Part shown: positions 55,227 through 62,689 of the stretch, piece after piece
Layout of the letters: each line of letters opens with the position of its first letter
Position numbering within the stretch: the first letter of the stretch is position 1
Assembly: GCA_963743275.1 (NCBI GenBank)
Contig: CAVUPB010000007.1
Location: 310,001-374,000, forward strand
DNA: 64,000 bases
DNA from: JALYLC01 sp963743275
Lineage (GTDB): Bacteria > Actinomycetota > Thermoleophilia > Gaiellales > JALYLC01
Direction: 5' to 3'
Notes under the pieces: generated by a model
The model's database searches: none
What the model was told of the DNA's origin: nothing
What the model saw: only the letters and a program-made list of their open reading frames with translations
Program-made: the position numbers and the translations under genes

Positions 55227-56617
55227 CGCTCCCCGCGCATCAGCTTCTGCGCGCGCGGCAGCACCGAGTCGAGCGCGCGCACCGCCTCGTCGATGTGCTC
55301 GCGGGTGCAGATCAGCGGCGGCGAGAGCTGGATCACGGGGTCGCCGCGGTCGTCGGCGCGGCAGATCACGCCTGCCTCCTGCAGCTGCGGCGAGAGGAAC
55401 TCGCGCAACAGGATCTGGCACTCCTCGGCGCTGAACGTCGCGCGCGTCGCGCGATCCTTGACGAGCTCGAGCGACATGAAGTAGCCCGCGCCGCGGACGT
55501 CGCCGACGATGTCGTGGTCGCCGGCCAGGCCGTGCAGCTGCTCGGCGAAGTAGGCCTCGTTCTCGCGCACGTTCGCGAGCAGGTCGAGGCGCTCCATGAC
55601 GTCGAGGTTGGCGCTCGCGATGGCGGTGGCCATCGGGTGCCCGCCGAACGTGATGCCGTGCAGGTAGTACTCGCCGCGCTCGACGAACGGCTCGGCCACG
55701 CGGTCGGAGATCAGCAGGGCGCCCAGCGACGCGTAGCCGCTCGTGAGGCCCTTGGCGCACGTGATCAGGTCGGGCTCGTAGCCGTAGCGCTGGCAGCCGA
55801 ACCACTCGCCGAGGCGGCCGAAGCCGCAGATGACCTCGTCGGCGACCTGCAGGACGCCGTAGGCATCGCAGATCTCGCGCACGCGGCGGTGGTAGGCCGG
55901 ATGCGGGGTGAACGTGCCGCCGGAGTTCTGGACGGGCTCCATGATCACCATGGCGACCGTCTCGGGCCCCTCCTGCTCGATCGTCTCGGCGACCTCGTCG
56001 GCGCAGGCGAGCGTGCACTCGCCGGCCTCCGCGCAGTACTTGCAGCGGTAGCGGTTCGTGTTGGCGACGTGGCGCACGCCGTCGACGAGCGGCTCGAACG
56101 GGGTGCGGATCGACGTGATGCCGGTGATCGAGAGCGCGCCCATCGTCGTGCCGTGGTAGGCGACCTTGCGCGCGATCACCTTGCGCCGCATCGGCTGGCC
56201 GTTGGCGGCGTGGTACTGGCGCGCCAGCTTCCAGGCCGCCTCGACCGCCTCGGAGCCGCCCGAGACGAAGAACGCGCGGTTGATGTCGGGCGGTGCGAGC
56301 CCGGCGAGCCGCGCCGCGAGCTCGGCGGCCGGCGGGTGCGCGAACGTCCAGTTCGTGTAGTACGGCAGCTTGCGCATCTGCTCGAGCGCCGCCTGGCCGA
56401 GCTCCTCGCCGAACGAGTACCCGATCTGCACGGTGAAGAGCCCGCTCAGCATGTCGAGGTAGCGCTTCCCGTGCGTGTCGAAGAGGTAGGGCCCCTCGCC
56501 GCGCTCGATGATCGGGATCTCGCTGTCGCGGTAGCTGCCCATCGAGGAGAAGTGCAGCCACAGGTGATCCTTCGCCTTGCGCTGCAGATCCGCGTGCACG
56601 CCCGTCTCGATCGCCAT
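55223..56617 (-). CDS. Class III aminotransferase with four-cysteine insertion
   Basis: 464-residue PLP enzyme of the omega-amine/beta-alanine:pyruvate type. PLP Lys289 in ITCAKGLTSGYASLGA; FFVSGGSEAVEAAWKLARQYH, YHGTTMGALSITG and VADEVICGFGRLGEWF are family signatures. An uncommon insertion holds Cys192, 195, 201 and 205 (CKYCAEAGECTLAC), spaced like a metal or Fe-S site. ATG 56617 with GAGAGG eight bases upstream. The neighbouring divergent solute-binding protein suggests that a polyamine or amine is the substrate. Confidence 0.9.
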   Translation of the reverse strand: MAIETGVHADLQRKAKDHLWLHFSSMGSYRDSEIPIIERGEGPYLFDTHGKRYLDMLSGLFTVQIGYSFGEELGQAALEQMRKLPYYTNWTFAHPPAAELAARLAGLAPPDINRAFFVSGGSEAVEAAWKLARQYHAANGQPMRRKVIARKVAYHGTTMGALSITGITSIRTPFEPLVDGVRHVANTNRYRCKYCAEAGECTLACADEVAETIEQEGPETVAMVIMEPVQNSGGTFTPHPAYHRRVREICDAYGVLQVADEVICGFGRLGEWFGCQRYGYEPDLITCAKGLTSGYASLGALLISDRVAEPFVERGEYYLHGITFGGHPMATAIASANLDVMERLDLLANVRENEAYFAEQLHGLAGDHDIVGDVRGAGYFMSLELVKDRATRATFSAEECQILLREFLSPQLQEAGVICRADDRGDPVIQLSPPLICTREHIDEAVRALDSVLPRAQKLMRGER

Positions 56618-56667
56618 CGCCGTCCCTCTCGTCGACCTGCGGGCTACGCTAGCACCCGTCGCGCGGC

Positions 56668-56673
56668 TACAGT
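56668..56673 (+). promoter_or_regulatory. -10 hexamer TACAGT before the solute-binding protein
   Basis: TACAGT is eight bases before ATG 56682; near-leaderless. Confidence 0.35.
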
Positions 56674-56681
56674 CCCCCATC

Positions 56682-57794
56682 ATGCGAAAGCCGCTTCGCA
56701 GAGCGGGCGGCGTGTCGGAGGTGTCATCGGCACGGCTGTCGACCGGGACTCGACATCGCCGGCGCCTGCCGGCCACCGCCGTGCTGGTGGCGCTGGTGCT
56801 GGCCACCGCAACTGCGCCGGCGCTCGCCGAGCGCCCGGCCGGCCCGCCCGTGCGCCTGGCGGCCGGACCGTCCGCCTTCCCGGCGCAGGTGCTGCAGGGC
56901 ATCGCGGTGCGCACGGGCTGCCACGTGCGGATCGTCCCCCCGCTCGCGCCCGGGGTCATGCCGCAGGCGACGACCGACCTCGTCGAGATGCGCGGCGAGG
57001 ACGCCGGGCCGCTGATCTCGGCGGGCCGCCTGGCGCTCATCCGCGAGCCCACCGTGAACGGCCTCGGGGACGTCCCCGAGGCCCTGCGCGACGCCGTGCG
57101 CGACCCGGGCGGCGGCCTGCGCGCCGTGCCGTACCTGTGGAGCCCGCAGCTGCTGCTCGCCCGCCGCTCGGTCTACGGGGCGCAGCCGCCGACGAGCCTG
57201 CGCTCGCTCTTCTCGTTCCGCGGCGCCGCGCGGGCGGCGCTGCCCGACTCGCCGCTCGAGCTCGCGGTTGCGGCGCGCTACCTCGGTATCGGCAACCCGT
57301 TCGCGCTCGCGCGCGACGAGCTCGGCGCGGCCCGGGGCGTGGTCGCGCCCGCGAGCCCGCTGCTGCACCTCTACGGCGACGCCGCCGCGCTGCGGGCGCT
57401 CTTCCGCCGCGGCGAGATCGACCTCGCGCTGGGCAATCCCGCGACGCTCGGCGACCAGCGCGCCGCCGTGGTCGCGCAGCTGCCCGACGAGGGCACGATC
57501 GCGACCGAGCGCGTGCTCGGAGTCGTCGTGGGCACGCAGCGCGCGGCCTGCGCCCGGCGTGTCGCGGGCGCCCTGCTCGCGCCCGCCGCGCAGGCGCGCC
57601 TCGCCGCGCTGCGCGGGCTCCTGTCCGTCCGCACCGCGACCTGCTCGGCGCTCTCGGACGCAGCCTGCAAGACCCTGCGGCGGGCGCTCTCGAAGACGCT
57701 GGCGAGCAGTTCCGTGGCCGTGCATCCCGTCGCCGGCGCGGGGGTGACGGGGTGGCCGGAATGGGTGGGGGAGTGGGTTCTCCTGGGTGGTTGA
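56682..57794 (+). CDS. Secreted solute-binding-protein-like protein (PotD/Fbp fold)
   Basis: 370 residues. A basic N-terminus and hydrophobic stretch (about 29-49, LPATAVLVALVLATATAPALA) form a signal peptide; there is no lipobox Cys, so it is not a typical lipoprotein. The body resembles type 2 periplasmic-binding proteins for spermidine/putrescine or iron: VPYLWSPQLLLARRSVYGAQPPTSLRSLF, LYGDAAALRALFRRGEIDLALGNPATLGDQ. No ABC permease or ATPase gene is beside it, so it may be an orphan binder or sensor. Divergent from the aminotransferase (64-base gap). Confidence 0.7.
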   Translation: MRKPLRRAGGVSEVSSARLSTGTRHRRRLPATAVLVALVLATATAPALAERPAGPPVRLAAGPSAFPAQVLQGIAVRTGCHVRIVPPLAPGVMPQATTDLVEMRGEDAGPLISAGRLALIREPTVNGLGDVPEALRDAVRDPGGGLRAVPYLWSPQLLLARRSVYGAQPPTSLRSLFSFRGAARAALPDSPLELAVAARYLGIGNPFALARDELGAARGVVAPASPLLHLYGDAAALRALFRRGEIDLALGNPATLGDQRAAVVAQLPDEGTIATERVLGVVVGTQRAACARRVAGALLAPAAQARLAALRGLLSVRTATCSALSDAACKTLRRALSKTLASSSVAVHPVAGAGVTGWPEWVGEWVLLGG

Positions 57795-57820
57795 AAGGTC
57801 TCGCACGCGTCCGGTTGGCG

Positions 57821-57849
57821 TTGCCGCCCGTCAGGGGAGTTGCTAGGGT
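57821..57849 (+). promoter_or_regulatory. Promoter TTGCCG-17-TAGGGT, leaderless
   Basis: TTGCCG (57821-57826), 17 bases, TAGGGT (57844-57849), then seven bases to ATG 57857. Confidence 0.55.
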
Positions 57850-57856
57850 CCCACCG

Positions 57857-59032
57857 ATGTTCGCCGCGCGCGGCAACGCGTGGGCCCTCGACCGGGCCCG
57901 CCGAGTTGGCCGCCACGTCTCTGTCCTCGCTGTCTGCGCGGTGGGCCTCGGCGTTGGCTTGGCTACGCCTGCCCAGGCGGACAACATCGGCAGCACGAAG
58001 GCCGAGGCGGACCGGGTCTGGGCGCAGATCCAGAGCGACGGGCAGCGCCTCGAGACCGTGATCGAGCGCTACAACGGCGCGCAGTTCCGGCTGCAGCAGA
58101 CGATGGGGCGGATCCACGAGAACGAGGTGCGCCTCGCGACCGCGCGCGTCAACCTCGCGAAGGCGCGCCACGCGCTCAACATCTCGATCATCAACGCCTA
58201 CAAGAATCCGCAGCCCGATCCCCTGCAGGCGGCGCTCGAGGCGCGCAACTTCGGCCAGGTGCTCGAGCAGTTCCAGTTGCTCGACCGCGCGCAGAGCTAC
58301 AACGCGAGCATCCTCACCGACATCCGCGACTACCGCAAGGTTGTCGACTCGAGCCAGAAGGTGCTCAATCACGAGCGCAACGCGCGTCGCGACACCGTCG
58401 CCGAGCTGCAGTCGCTGAAGGGTCAGATCCAGGTGTCGATCGCCGCGAACAAGCGGCGCTACGGCGGCCTCCGTGCCAAGGTGCGGCGCCTCATCCAGGA
58501 GCGGAAGGCGGCCGAGATCGCGGCCTCCCGGCGCATCGCGGAGCAGCAGCGCAAGCTCCAGGCGGCCTCCGCGAGCCAGGCGGTGGTGGCCAACGACATC
58601 GGCGGCGTCAGCAGCGCGAGCGCGAGCTCCGGCGCGGGCGACACGGGCGCGACGGTCGCCCTCCCCGCACCGTCCACGACGGGCGAGGCGGCGGCCAGCA
58701 TCGCGCTCGCCCAGCTCGGCACCCCGTACGTCTGGGGCGGCGCCGCGCCGGGCGGCTTCGACTGCTCGGGCCTCGTCTCGTGGGCCTACGCCCAGGCCGG
58801 GCTCGGCGGCCTGCCGCATTTCACCGGTGCGCTCTGGAACTCGGGCACGCACATCTCGTCGGAGGCCGACCTGGCCCCTGGCGATCTCGTCTTCTTCCAC
58901 GGGCTCGGCCACGTCGGCATCTACATCGGCGGCGGCAACTTCGTGCATGCGCCGCACACCGGCGACGTCGTCAAGATCTCGAACCTGGCCGGCTACAGCG
59001 GTTACGACGGCGCCGTGCGCGTCAGCGGCTAG
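57857..59032 (+). CDS. NlpC/P60 peptidoglycan endopeptidase with coiled coil (RipA-like)
   Basis: 391-residue secreted cell-wall hydrolase that cleaves the D-Glu-meso-DAP bond in peptide stems. Signal peptide at about 17-40 (HVSVLAVCAVGLGVGLATPAQA). A coiled coil runs from about 45 to 235 and keeps the enzyme in check in relatives such as RipA. After a Ser/Ala linker, the NlpC/P60 domain (about 275-391) has catalytic Cys303 in FDCSGLVSWAY, His352 in GLGHVGIYIGGG, and a third residue near HAPH. It probably acts in daughter-cell separation. Confidence 0.93.
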   Translation: MFAARGNAWALDRARRVGRHVSVLAVCAVGLGVGLATPAQADNIGSTKAEADRVWAQIQSDGQRLETVIERYNGAQFRLQQTMGRIHENEVRLATARVNLAKARHALNISIINAYKNPQPDPLQAALEARNFGQVLEQFQLLDRAQSYNASILTDIRDYRKVVDSSQKVLNHERNARRDTVAELQSLKGQIQVSIAANKRRYGGLRAKVRRLIQERKAAEIAASRRIAEQQRKLQAASASQAVVANDIGGVSSASASSGAGDTGATVALPAPSTTGEAAASIALAQLGTPYVWGGAAPGGFDCSGLVSWAYAQAGLGGLPHFTGALWNSGTHISSEADLAPGDLVFFHGLGHVGIYIGGGNFVHAPHTGDVVKISNLAGYSGYDGAVRVSG

Positions 59033-59063
59033 GGCAGCGACCTAGACACGAGGCCCGCGGCAG

Positions 59064-59939
59064 TCAGATGGCCGAGGCGAGCGCGGCGCGGATGCCCGCG
59101 TCGTCGGCCACGGGCGCGAGCGGGCGCCGCGTCGCGGTGCCGATGCCGTAGCGCACGGCCGCGGCGGCGCGCATGCCGGTCGGGGACGGCCCGGCGGCGC
59201 GGATCGCGCCGAGCAGCGGTACGAGCGGCGCGAACAGCTCCGCCGCCCGGCGGCCCTCGCCGGCGGCTGCGGCCTCGTGCACCGCGACGCAGCGCTCGGG
59301 CGCGACGTTCGCGATCGCGAGGATGCCCCCGTGCCCGCCCGCGAGCGTCACGAGGTAGAGCAGCGTCGGCGTGCCGCAGAAGGCGGCGAACCCGGCGGGG
59401 CAGCCGTCCAGGATCTGGAGGAAGCGGCCGACCTCCTCGCCCGACTCCTTGACGCCGCTCACGACGCCCTCGGCCCAGAGCTCGCGCAGGACGTCGAGCG
59501 GCCATTGCGAGCCCGCCATCGCGGGCATCGTGTAGGCGATCAGGGGCAGGTCGCCCGCCGCGCCGTGCACGGCGCGCGCGAGGCCGGCGAGCTCGCCCGG
59601 CCCGACGCGGTTGTAGTACGGGGTGATCAGCATCACGGCCGCCGCGCCGGCTGCGGCCGCGTGCTCGGCCAGCGCGACGGCGTCGCGCTGTGCGGGGGCG
59701 CCGACCTGCGTGAGCACGGGCGTGCCCGGGCAGGCCGCGAGCACGGCCTCGAGCAGCGCGCGGCGCTCGGCCGGAGTGTGGAGGTGGAACTCGCCGGTCG
59801 AGCCGGCCAGCACGAGCCCGTGGACGCCCGCGTCGACGAGGCGCCGCCCGAAGGCCGCGGTGGCGTCGACGTCGATGTCCTCGCCGTCGTCGTAGAGCGT
59901 GAGCAGGGGGACGTAGACCCCGGGCGGAGGCATCGGCAT
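59064..59939 (-). CDS. Dihydrodipicolinate synthase/N-acetylneuraminate lyase family aldolase
   Basis: 291-residue TIM-barrel aldolase with pyruvate Schiff base. Lys164 in VVSGVKESGEE is the Schiff-base lysine, LAGSTGEFHLHT is the GSTGE pyruvate-binding motif, and LIAYTMPAM has the catalytic Tyr followed by a motif unlike lysine-pathway DapA (usually YNVPxRT). It is therefore more likely a catabolic aldolase (sugar acid or sialate type) than DapA itself. ATG 59939 is seven bases after TATCCT; divergent from the MFS gene. Confidence 0.88.
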   Translation of the reverse strand: MPMPPPGVYVPLLTLYDDGEDIDVDATAAFGRRLVDAGVHGLVLAGSTGEFHLHTPAERRALLEAVLAACPGTPVLTQVGAPAQRDAVALAEHAAAAGAAAVMLITPYYNRVGPGELAGLARAVHGAAGDLPLIAYTMPAMAGSQWPLDVLRELWAEGVVSGVKESGEEVGRFLQILDGCPAGFAAFCGTPTLLYLVTLAGGHGGILAIANVAPERCVAVHEAAAAGEGRRAAELFAPLVPLLGAIRAAGPSPTGMRAAAAVRYGIGTATRRPLAPVADDAGIRAALASAI

Positions 59940-59946
59940 GTCGCCC

Positions 59947-59952
59947 AGGATA
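59947..59952 (-). promoter_or_regulatory. -10 hexamer TATCCT, leaderless promoter for the aldolase
   Basis: TATCCT on the minus strand, seven bases before ATG 59939. It overlaps the divergent TACCGT hexamer by two bases, so the two promoters may exclude each other. Confidence 0.5.
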
Positions 59953-59956
59953 CCGT
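59951..59956 (+). promoter_or_regulatory. -10 hexamer TACCGT, leaderless promoter of MFS-glpD-glpK
   Basis: TACCGT is six bases before GTG 59963. Confidence 0.4.
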
Positions 59957-59962
59957 TGGCGC

Positions 59963-61150
59963 GTGACCGCCTCCGCCGTCGCCCACCCCGGTCTGCGCCG
60001 GTCGTTGCGCCCGCTCGGGCTGCTCACGGGCGGCCACATGGTCACGGACCTCGCGCAGGGCAGCGTGCCCGCACTGCTGCCGTTCCTGCGCACCGAGCTG
60101 CACCTCTCGTACACGCGCACCGCGGCCATCATGCTCGCCGCGACGATCGCGTCCTCGGTCGTCCAGCCGTTCTTCGGGCACCTCTTCGACAAGCGCCGCG
60201 GCGAGTGGCTGCTCGTCGCCGGGCCGGCCGTGGCCGGCCTCGGCATCGGCGCGCTCGCATTCGCGCACACGTTCGAGCTCGCGCTGCTGTGCGTGCTGGT
60301 CTCGAGCATCGGCGTCGCCGGGTTCCACCCCGAGGCCAGCAAGTTCGCGGCCTGGCTCTCGGGCGACCGGCGCTCGACGGCCATGTCGGTGTTCTCGGTC
60401 GGCGGCAACCTGGGCGTCGCGATCGGGCCGCTCCTGGCCGGCCTGATCGCGGCGCAGTACGGCCTCGGCGGCGTCTGGCTGCTCGCGATCCCGGGTCTTG
60501 CGATCGCGTGCGCCCAGCTCGCCGGGCTCGCCGCGCTGGGCGGCGCGACCGCGCATGCCCGCGTCGCGACCGCGCGCGCCGGCCGCGACCGCTGGGGCGC
60601 CACCGCGCTGCTGCTGGTCGCCCTCACGGTGCGCGGCTACGTGCACTTCGGCCTGCTCACGTTCATCCCGCTGCTCGAGCACGACGCCCGTCACAACAGC
60701 AGCTCCTACGGCTCGCGGGTGCTCGCCCTGATGCTCTTCGCGGGGGCGGTCGGCACGCTCGCCGTGGGGCCGTTCGCCGATCGCTACGGCCGCCGCCGCA
60801 TGCTCACGCTGACGTTCCTCGCGGGAGCGCCCGGGGTCGCTCTCTACCTCGCCGACACGGGGGTGCTCGGTCTCGCGGGCATCGCCTTCGCGGGCGCCGG
60901 GATCATCTCGACGTTCGGGATCACGATCGTGCTCTCGCAGGAGTACCTGCCGACCCGCCTCGCGACCGCCGCCGGTCTCTCGATCGGCCTCTCGATCGGC
61001 CTCGGCGGCGTCGCCTCGTTCGCGATCGGCCGGCTGGCCGACTCCATCGGACTCGTGGACGCGCTCTGGACGGTGCCCCCCGCGGCCCTGCTCGGCACGC
61101 TGCTGTGCGCGTTCCTGCCGCCTCCCGACGCTCCCCGCCCGGCCGCCTGA
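59963..61150 (+). CDS. MFS transporter, fosmidomycin-resistance (Fsr) type
   Basis: 395-residue major facilitator with 12 predicted helices. Fsr-type motifs: GHMVTDLAQGSVPALLPFL, GVAGFHPEASKFAAWLSGDRRSTAMSVFSVGGNLGVAIGPLLAG, and the MFS loop DRYGRRRM in the second half. Fsr family members export fosmidomycin, a MEP-pathway inhibitor that mimics a phosphate ester. Here the gene directly abuts glpD, so a role in uptake or efflux of glycerol phosphates or related compounds is possible but inferred. Confidence 0.87.
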   Translation: MTASAVAHPGLRRSLRPLGLLTGGHMVTDLAQGSVPALLPFLRTELHLSYTRTAAIMLAATIASSVVQPFFGHLFDKRRGEWLLVAGPAVAGLGIGALAFAHTFELALLCVLVSSIGVAGFHPEASKFAAWLSGDRRSTAMSVFSVGGNLGVAIGPLLAGLIAAQYGLGGVWLLAIPGLAIACAQLAGLAALGGATAHARVATARAGRDRWGATALLLVALTVRGYVHFGLLTFIPLLEHDARHNSSSYGSRVLALMLFAGAVGTLAVGPFADRYGRRRMLTLTFLAGAPGVALYLADTGVLGLAGIAFAGAGIISTFGITIVLSQEYLPTRLATAAGLSIGLSIGLGGVASFAIGRLADSIGLVDALWTVPPAALLGTLLCAFLPPPDAPRPAA

Positions 61151-62689
61151 GTGCCTGCGGAGACCGAGACGTTCACGGCGGGAGCGACGCGCGATGCCGT
61201 GCTGGAGGAGCTCGAGACGAGCCGCTTCGACGTGCTCGTGGTCGGTGGCGGGATCATCGGCTGCGCGGTCGCCTGGCTCGCCGCGCGCGCCGGGCTGCGC
61301 GTCGCGCTGGTCGAGCGCGGCGACCTCGCGGGGGCCACGTCGAGCGCCTCCTCGAAGCTCATCCACGGCGGCCTGCGCTACCTGCAGATGGGCGACGTCG
61401 GGCTCGTGCGCGAGGCCCACGCCGAGCGTCACGCGCTCGCGCGCGTCGTCGCGCCGCACCTCGTGCGGCCCCGCGCGTTCCTCGTGCCGGTGTACCGCGG
61501 CGGGCCCGTGCGCGCGACGAAGCTGCGCGCCGGCCTCGTGCTCTACGGCGGCCTCGGCCGCTTCGCCGACGGCGGCGGCAGCCTCCTGCGACCGGCCGCC
61601 GCACGGGCGCTCGTGCCGCCGTTGCGCACCGAGGGCCTGCGCAGGGCGGGGCGCTACGTCGACGACGAGACGAACGACGCGCGCATGACGGTCGCCGTCG
61701 CGCGCGCCGCCGGTCGCGCCGGGGCGCGCATCGCGACGCGCGTCGAGGTGCGCGCGCTGCGCCTGGAGGCAGGGCGGGCGGTCGGCGCCGACTGCGTCGA
61801 CGTGCTCGGCGGTGCGACGCTCGCGGTCGGCGCGACCTGCATCGTCAACGCAACCGGCCCCTGGGTCGACGACCTGCGCCGCATGGCCGATCCCGCCGCG
61901 CCGCGCTCGCTGCGCTTCGCCAAGGGCGCGCATCTGATCGTGCGCCTCGACGAGCCCTGGGAGGCCGCGCTGACGACGCCGCTCGAGGGCGGCCGCGTGC
62001 AGTTCGCGAACCCGTGGGAGGGCGCGCTCCTCGTCGGCACGACCGACGAGCCCTACGAGGGCGACCCCCGCGAGCTCGCGGTGACGGACGCGGACGTCGA
62101 GCAGATCGTGCGCGAGTCGCGCGCGGCGATCGAGCCCGGCGTCGTCGAGCCCGACCGCATCCTCTCGAGCTTCGCCGGCGTGCGCGTGCTGCCCCAGGGC
62201 GAGGGCGAGACGCCGTCGGCGCGCCGCGAGACCGTGTTCGAGCGCGACGCCAGCGGGATGCTCTCGATCGCCGGCGGGAAGTTCACGACGTTCCGCCGCA
62301 TCGCCCTCGACGCGCTCGAGCGGCTGCGCGGCGACCTCGACCTGCAGCGCCTCGACCGCGAGCCGGTGCCGCTTCCGGGCGCCGCCGATCCCGCGGAGGT
62401 GGTCGAGCGGCTGCTGCGCGAGCACCCGTCGCTGCCGCCGGCGGGCGCGCGGCACCTGGCGCGCTTCCACGGCAGCGAGGCGCTCGACGTGCTCGCACCC
62501 GCGCGCGAGGATCCCTCGCTGCTCGAGCCGCTCGCGCCGGGCGCGCCCGAGGTCGCGGCGCAGGTGCGCTGGGCGCGCGACGAGGAGTGGGCGCTCACGG
62601 CGGACGACGTCATGGCGCGCCGCACGACGCTCGCCGCGCTCGGCCGCGCCGAGGCGGCGCGGGCCCGCGTCGAGGAGCTGCTGCGCTGA
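61151..62689 (+). CDS. glpD: Aerobic glycerol-3-phosphate dehydrogenase
   Basis: 512-residue membrane-associated FAD enzyme oxidising glycerol-3-phosphate to DHAP with electrons to quinone. N-terminal FAD loop VLVVGGGIIGCAVAWLAARAG; SSASSKLIHGGLRYLQMGDVGLVREAHAER is the GlpD signature; INATGPWVDDL-like VNATGPWVDDLRRM and SFAGVRVLP follow; the C-terminal cap domain is at about 380-512. GTG start on the base after the MFS stop. Confidence 0.95.
   Translation: MPAETETFTAGATRDAVLEELETSRFDVLVVGGGIIGCAVAWLAARAGLRVALVERGDLAGATSSASSKLIHGGLRYLQMGDVGLVREAHAERHALARVVAPHLVRPRAFLVPVYRGGPVRATKLRAGLVLYGGLGRFADGGGSLLRPAAARALVPPLRTEGLRRAGRYVDDETNDARMTVAVARAAGRAGARIATRVEVRALRLEAGRAVGADCVDVLGGATLAVGATCIVNATGPWVDDLRRMADPAAPRSLRFAKGAHLIVRLDEPWEAALTTPLEGGRVQFANPWEGALLVGTTDEPYEGDPRELAVTDADVEQIVRESRAAIEPGVVEPDRILSSFAGVRVLPQGEGETPSARRETVFERDASGMLSIAGGKFTTFRRIALDALERLRGDLDLQRLDREPVPLPGAADPAEVVERLLREHPSLPPAGARHLARFHGSEALDVLAPAREDPSLLEPLAPGAPEVAAQVRWARDEEWALTADDVMARRTTLAALGRAEAARARVEELLR

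Noticed and set aside
59064..59939. Lysine-pathway dapA
   Set aside because: The Tyr is followed by TMPAM rather than the NVPxRT typical of true DapA, and no lysine-biosynthesis gene is nearby; kept as a family-level call.
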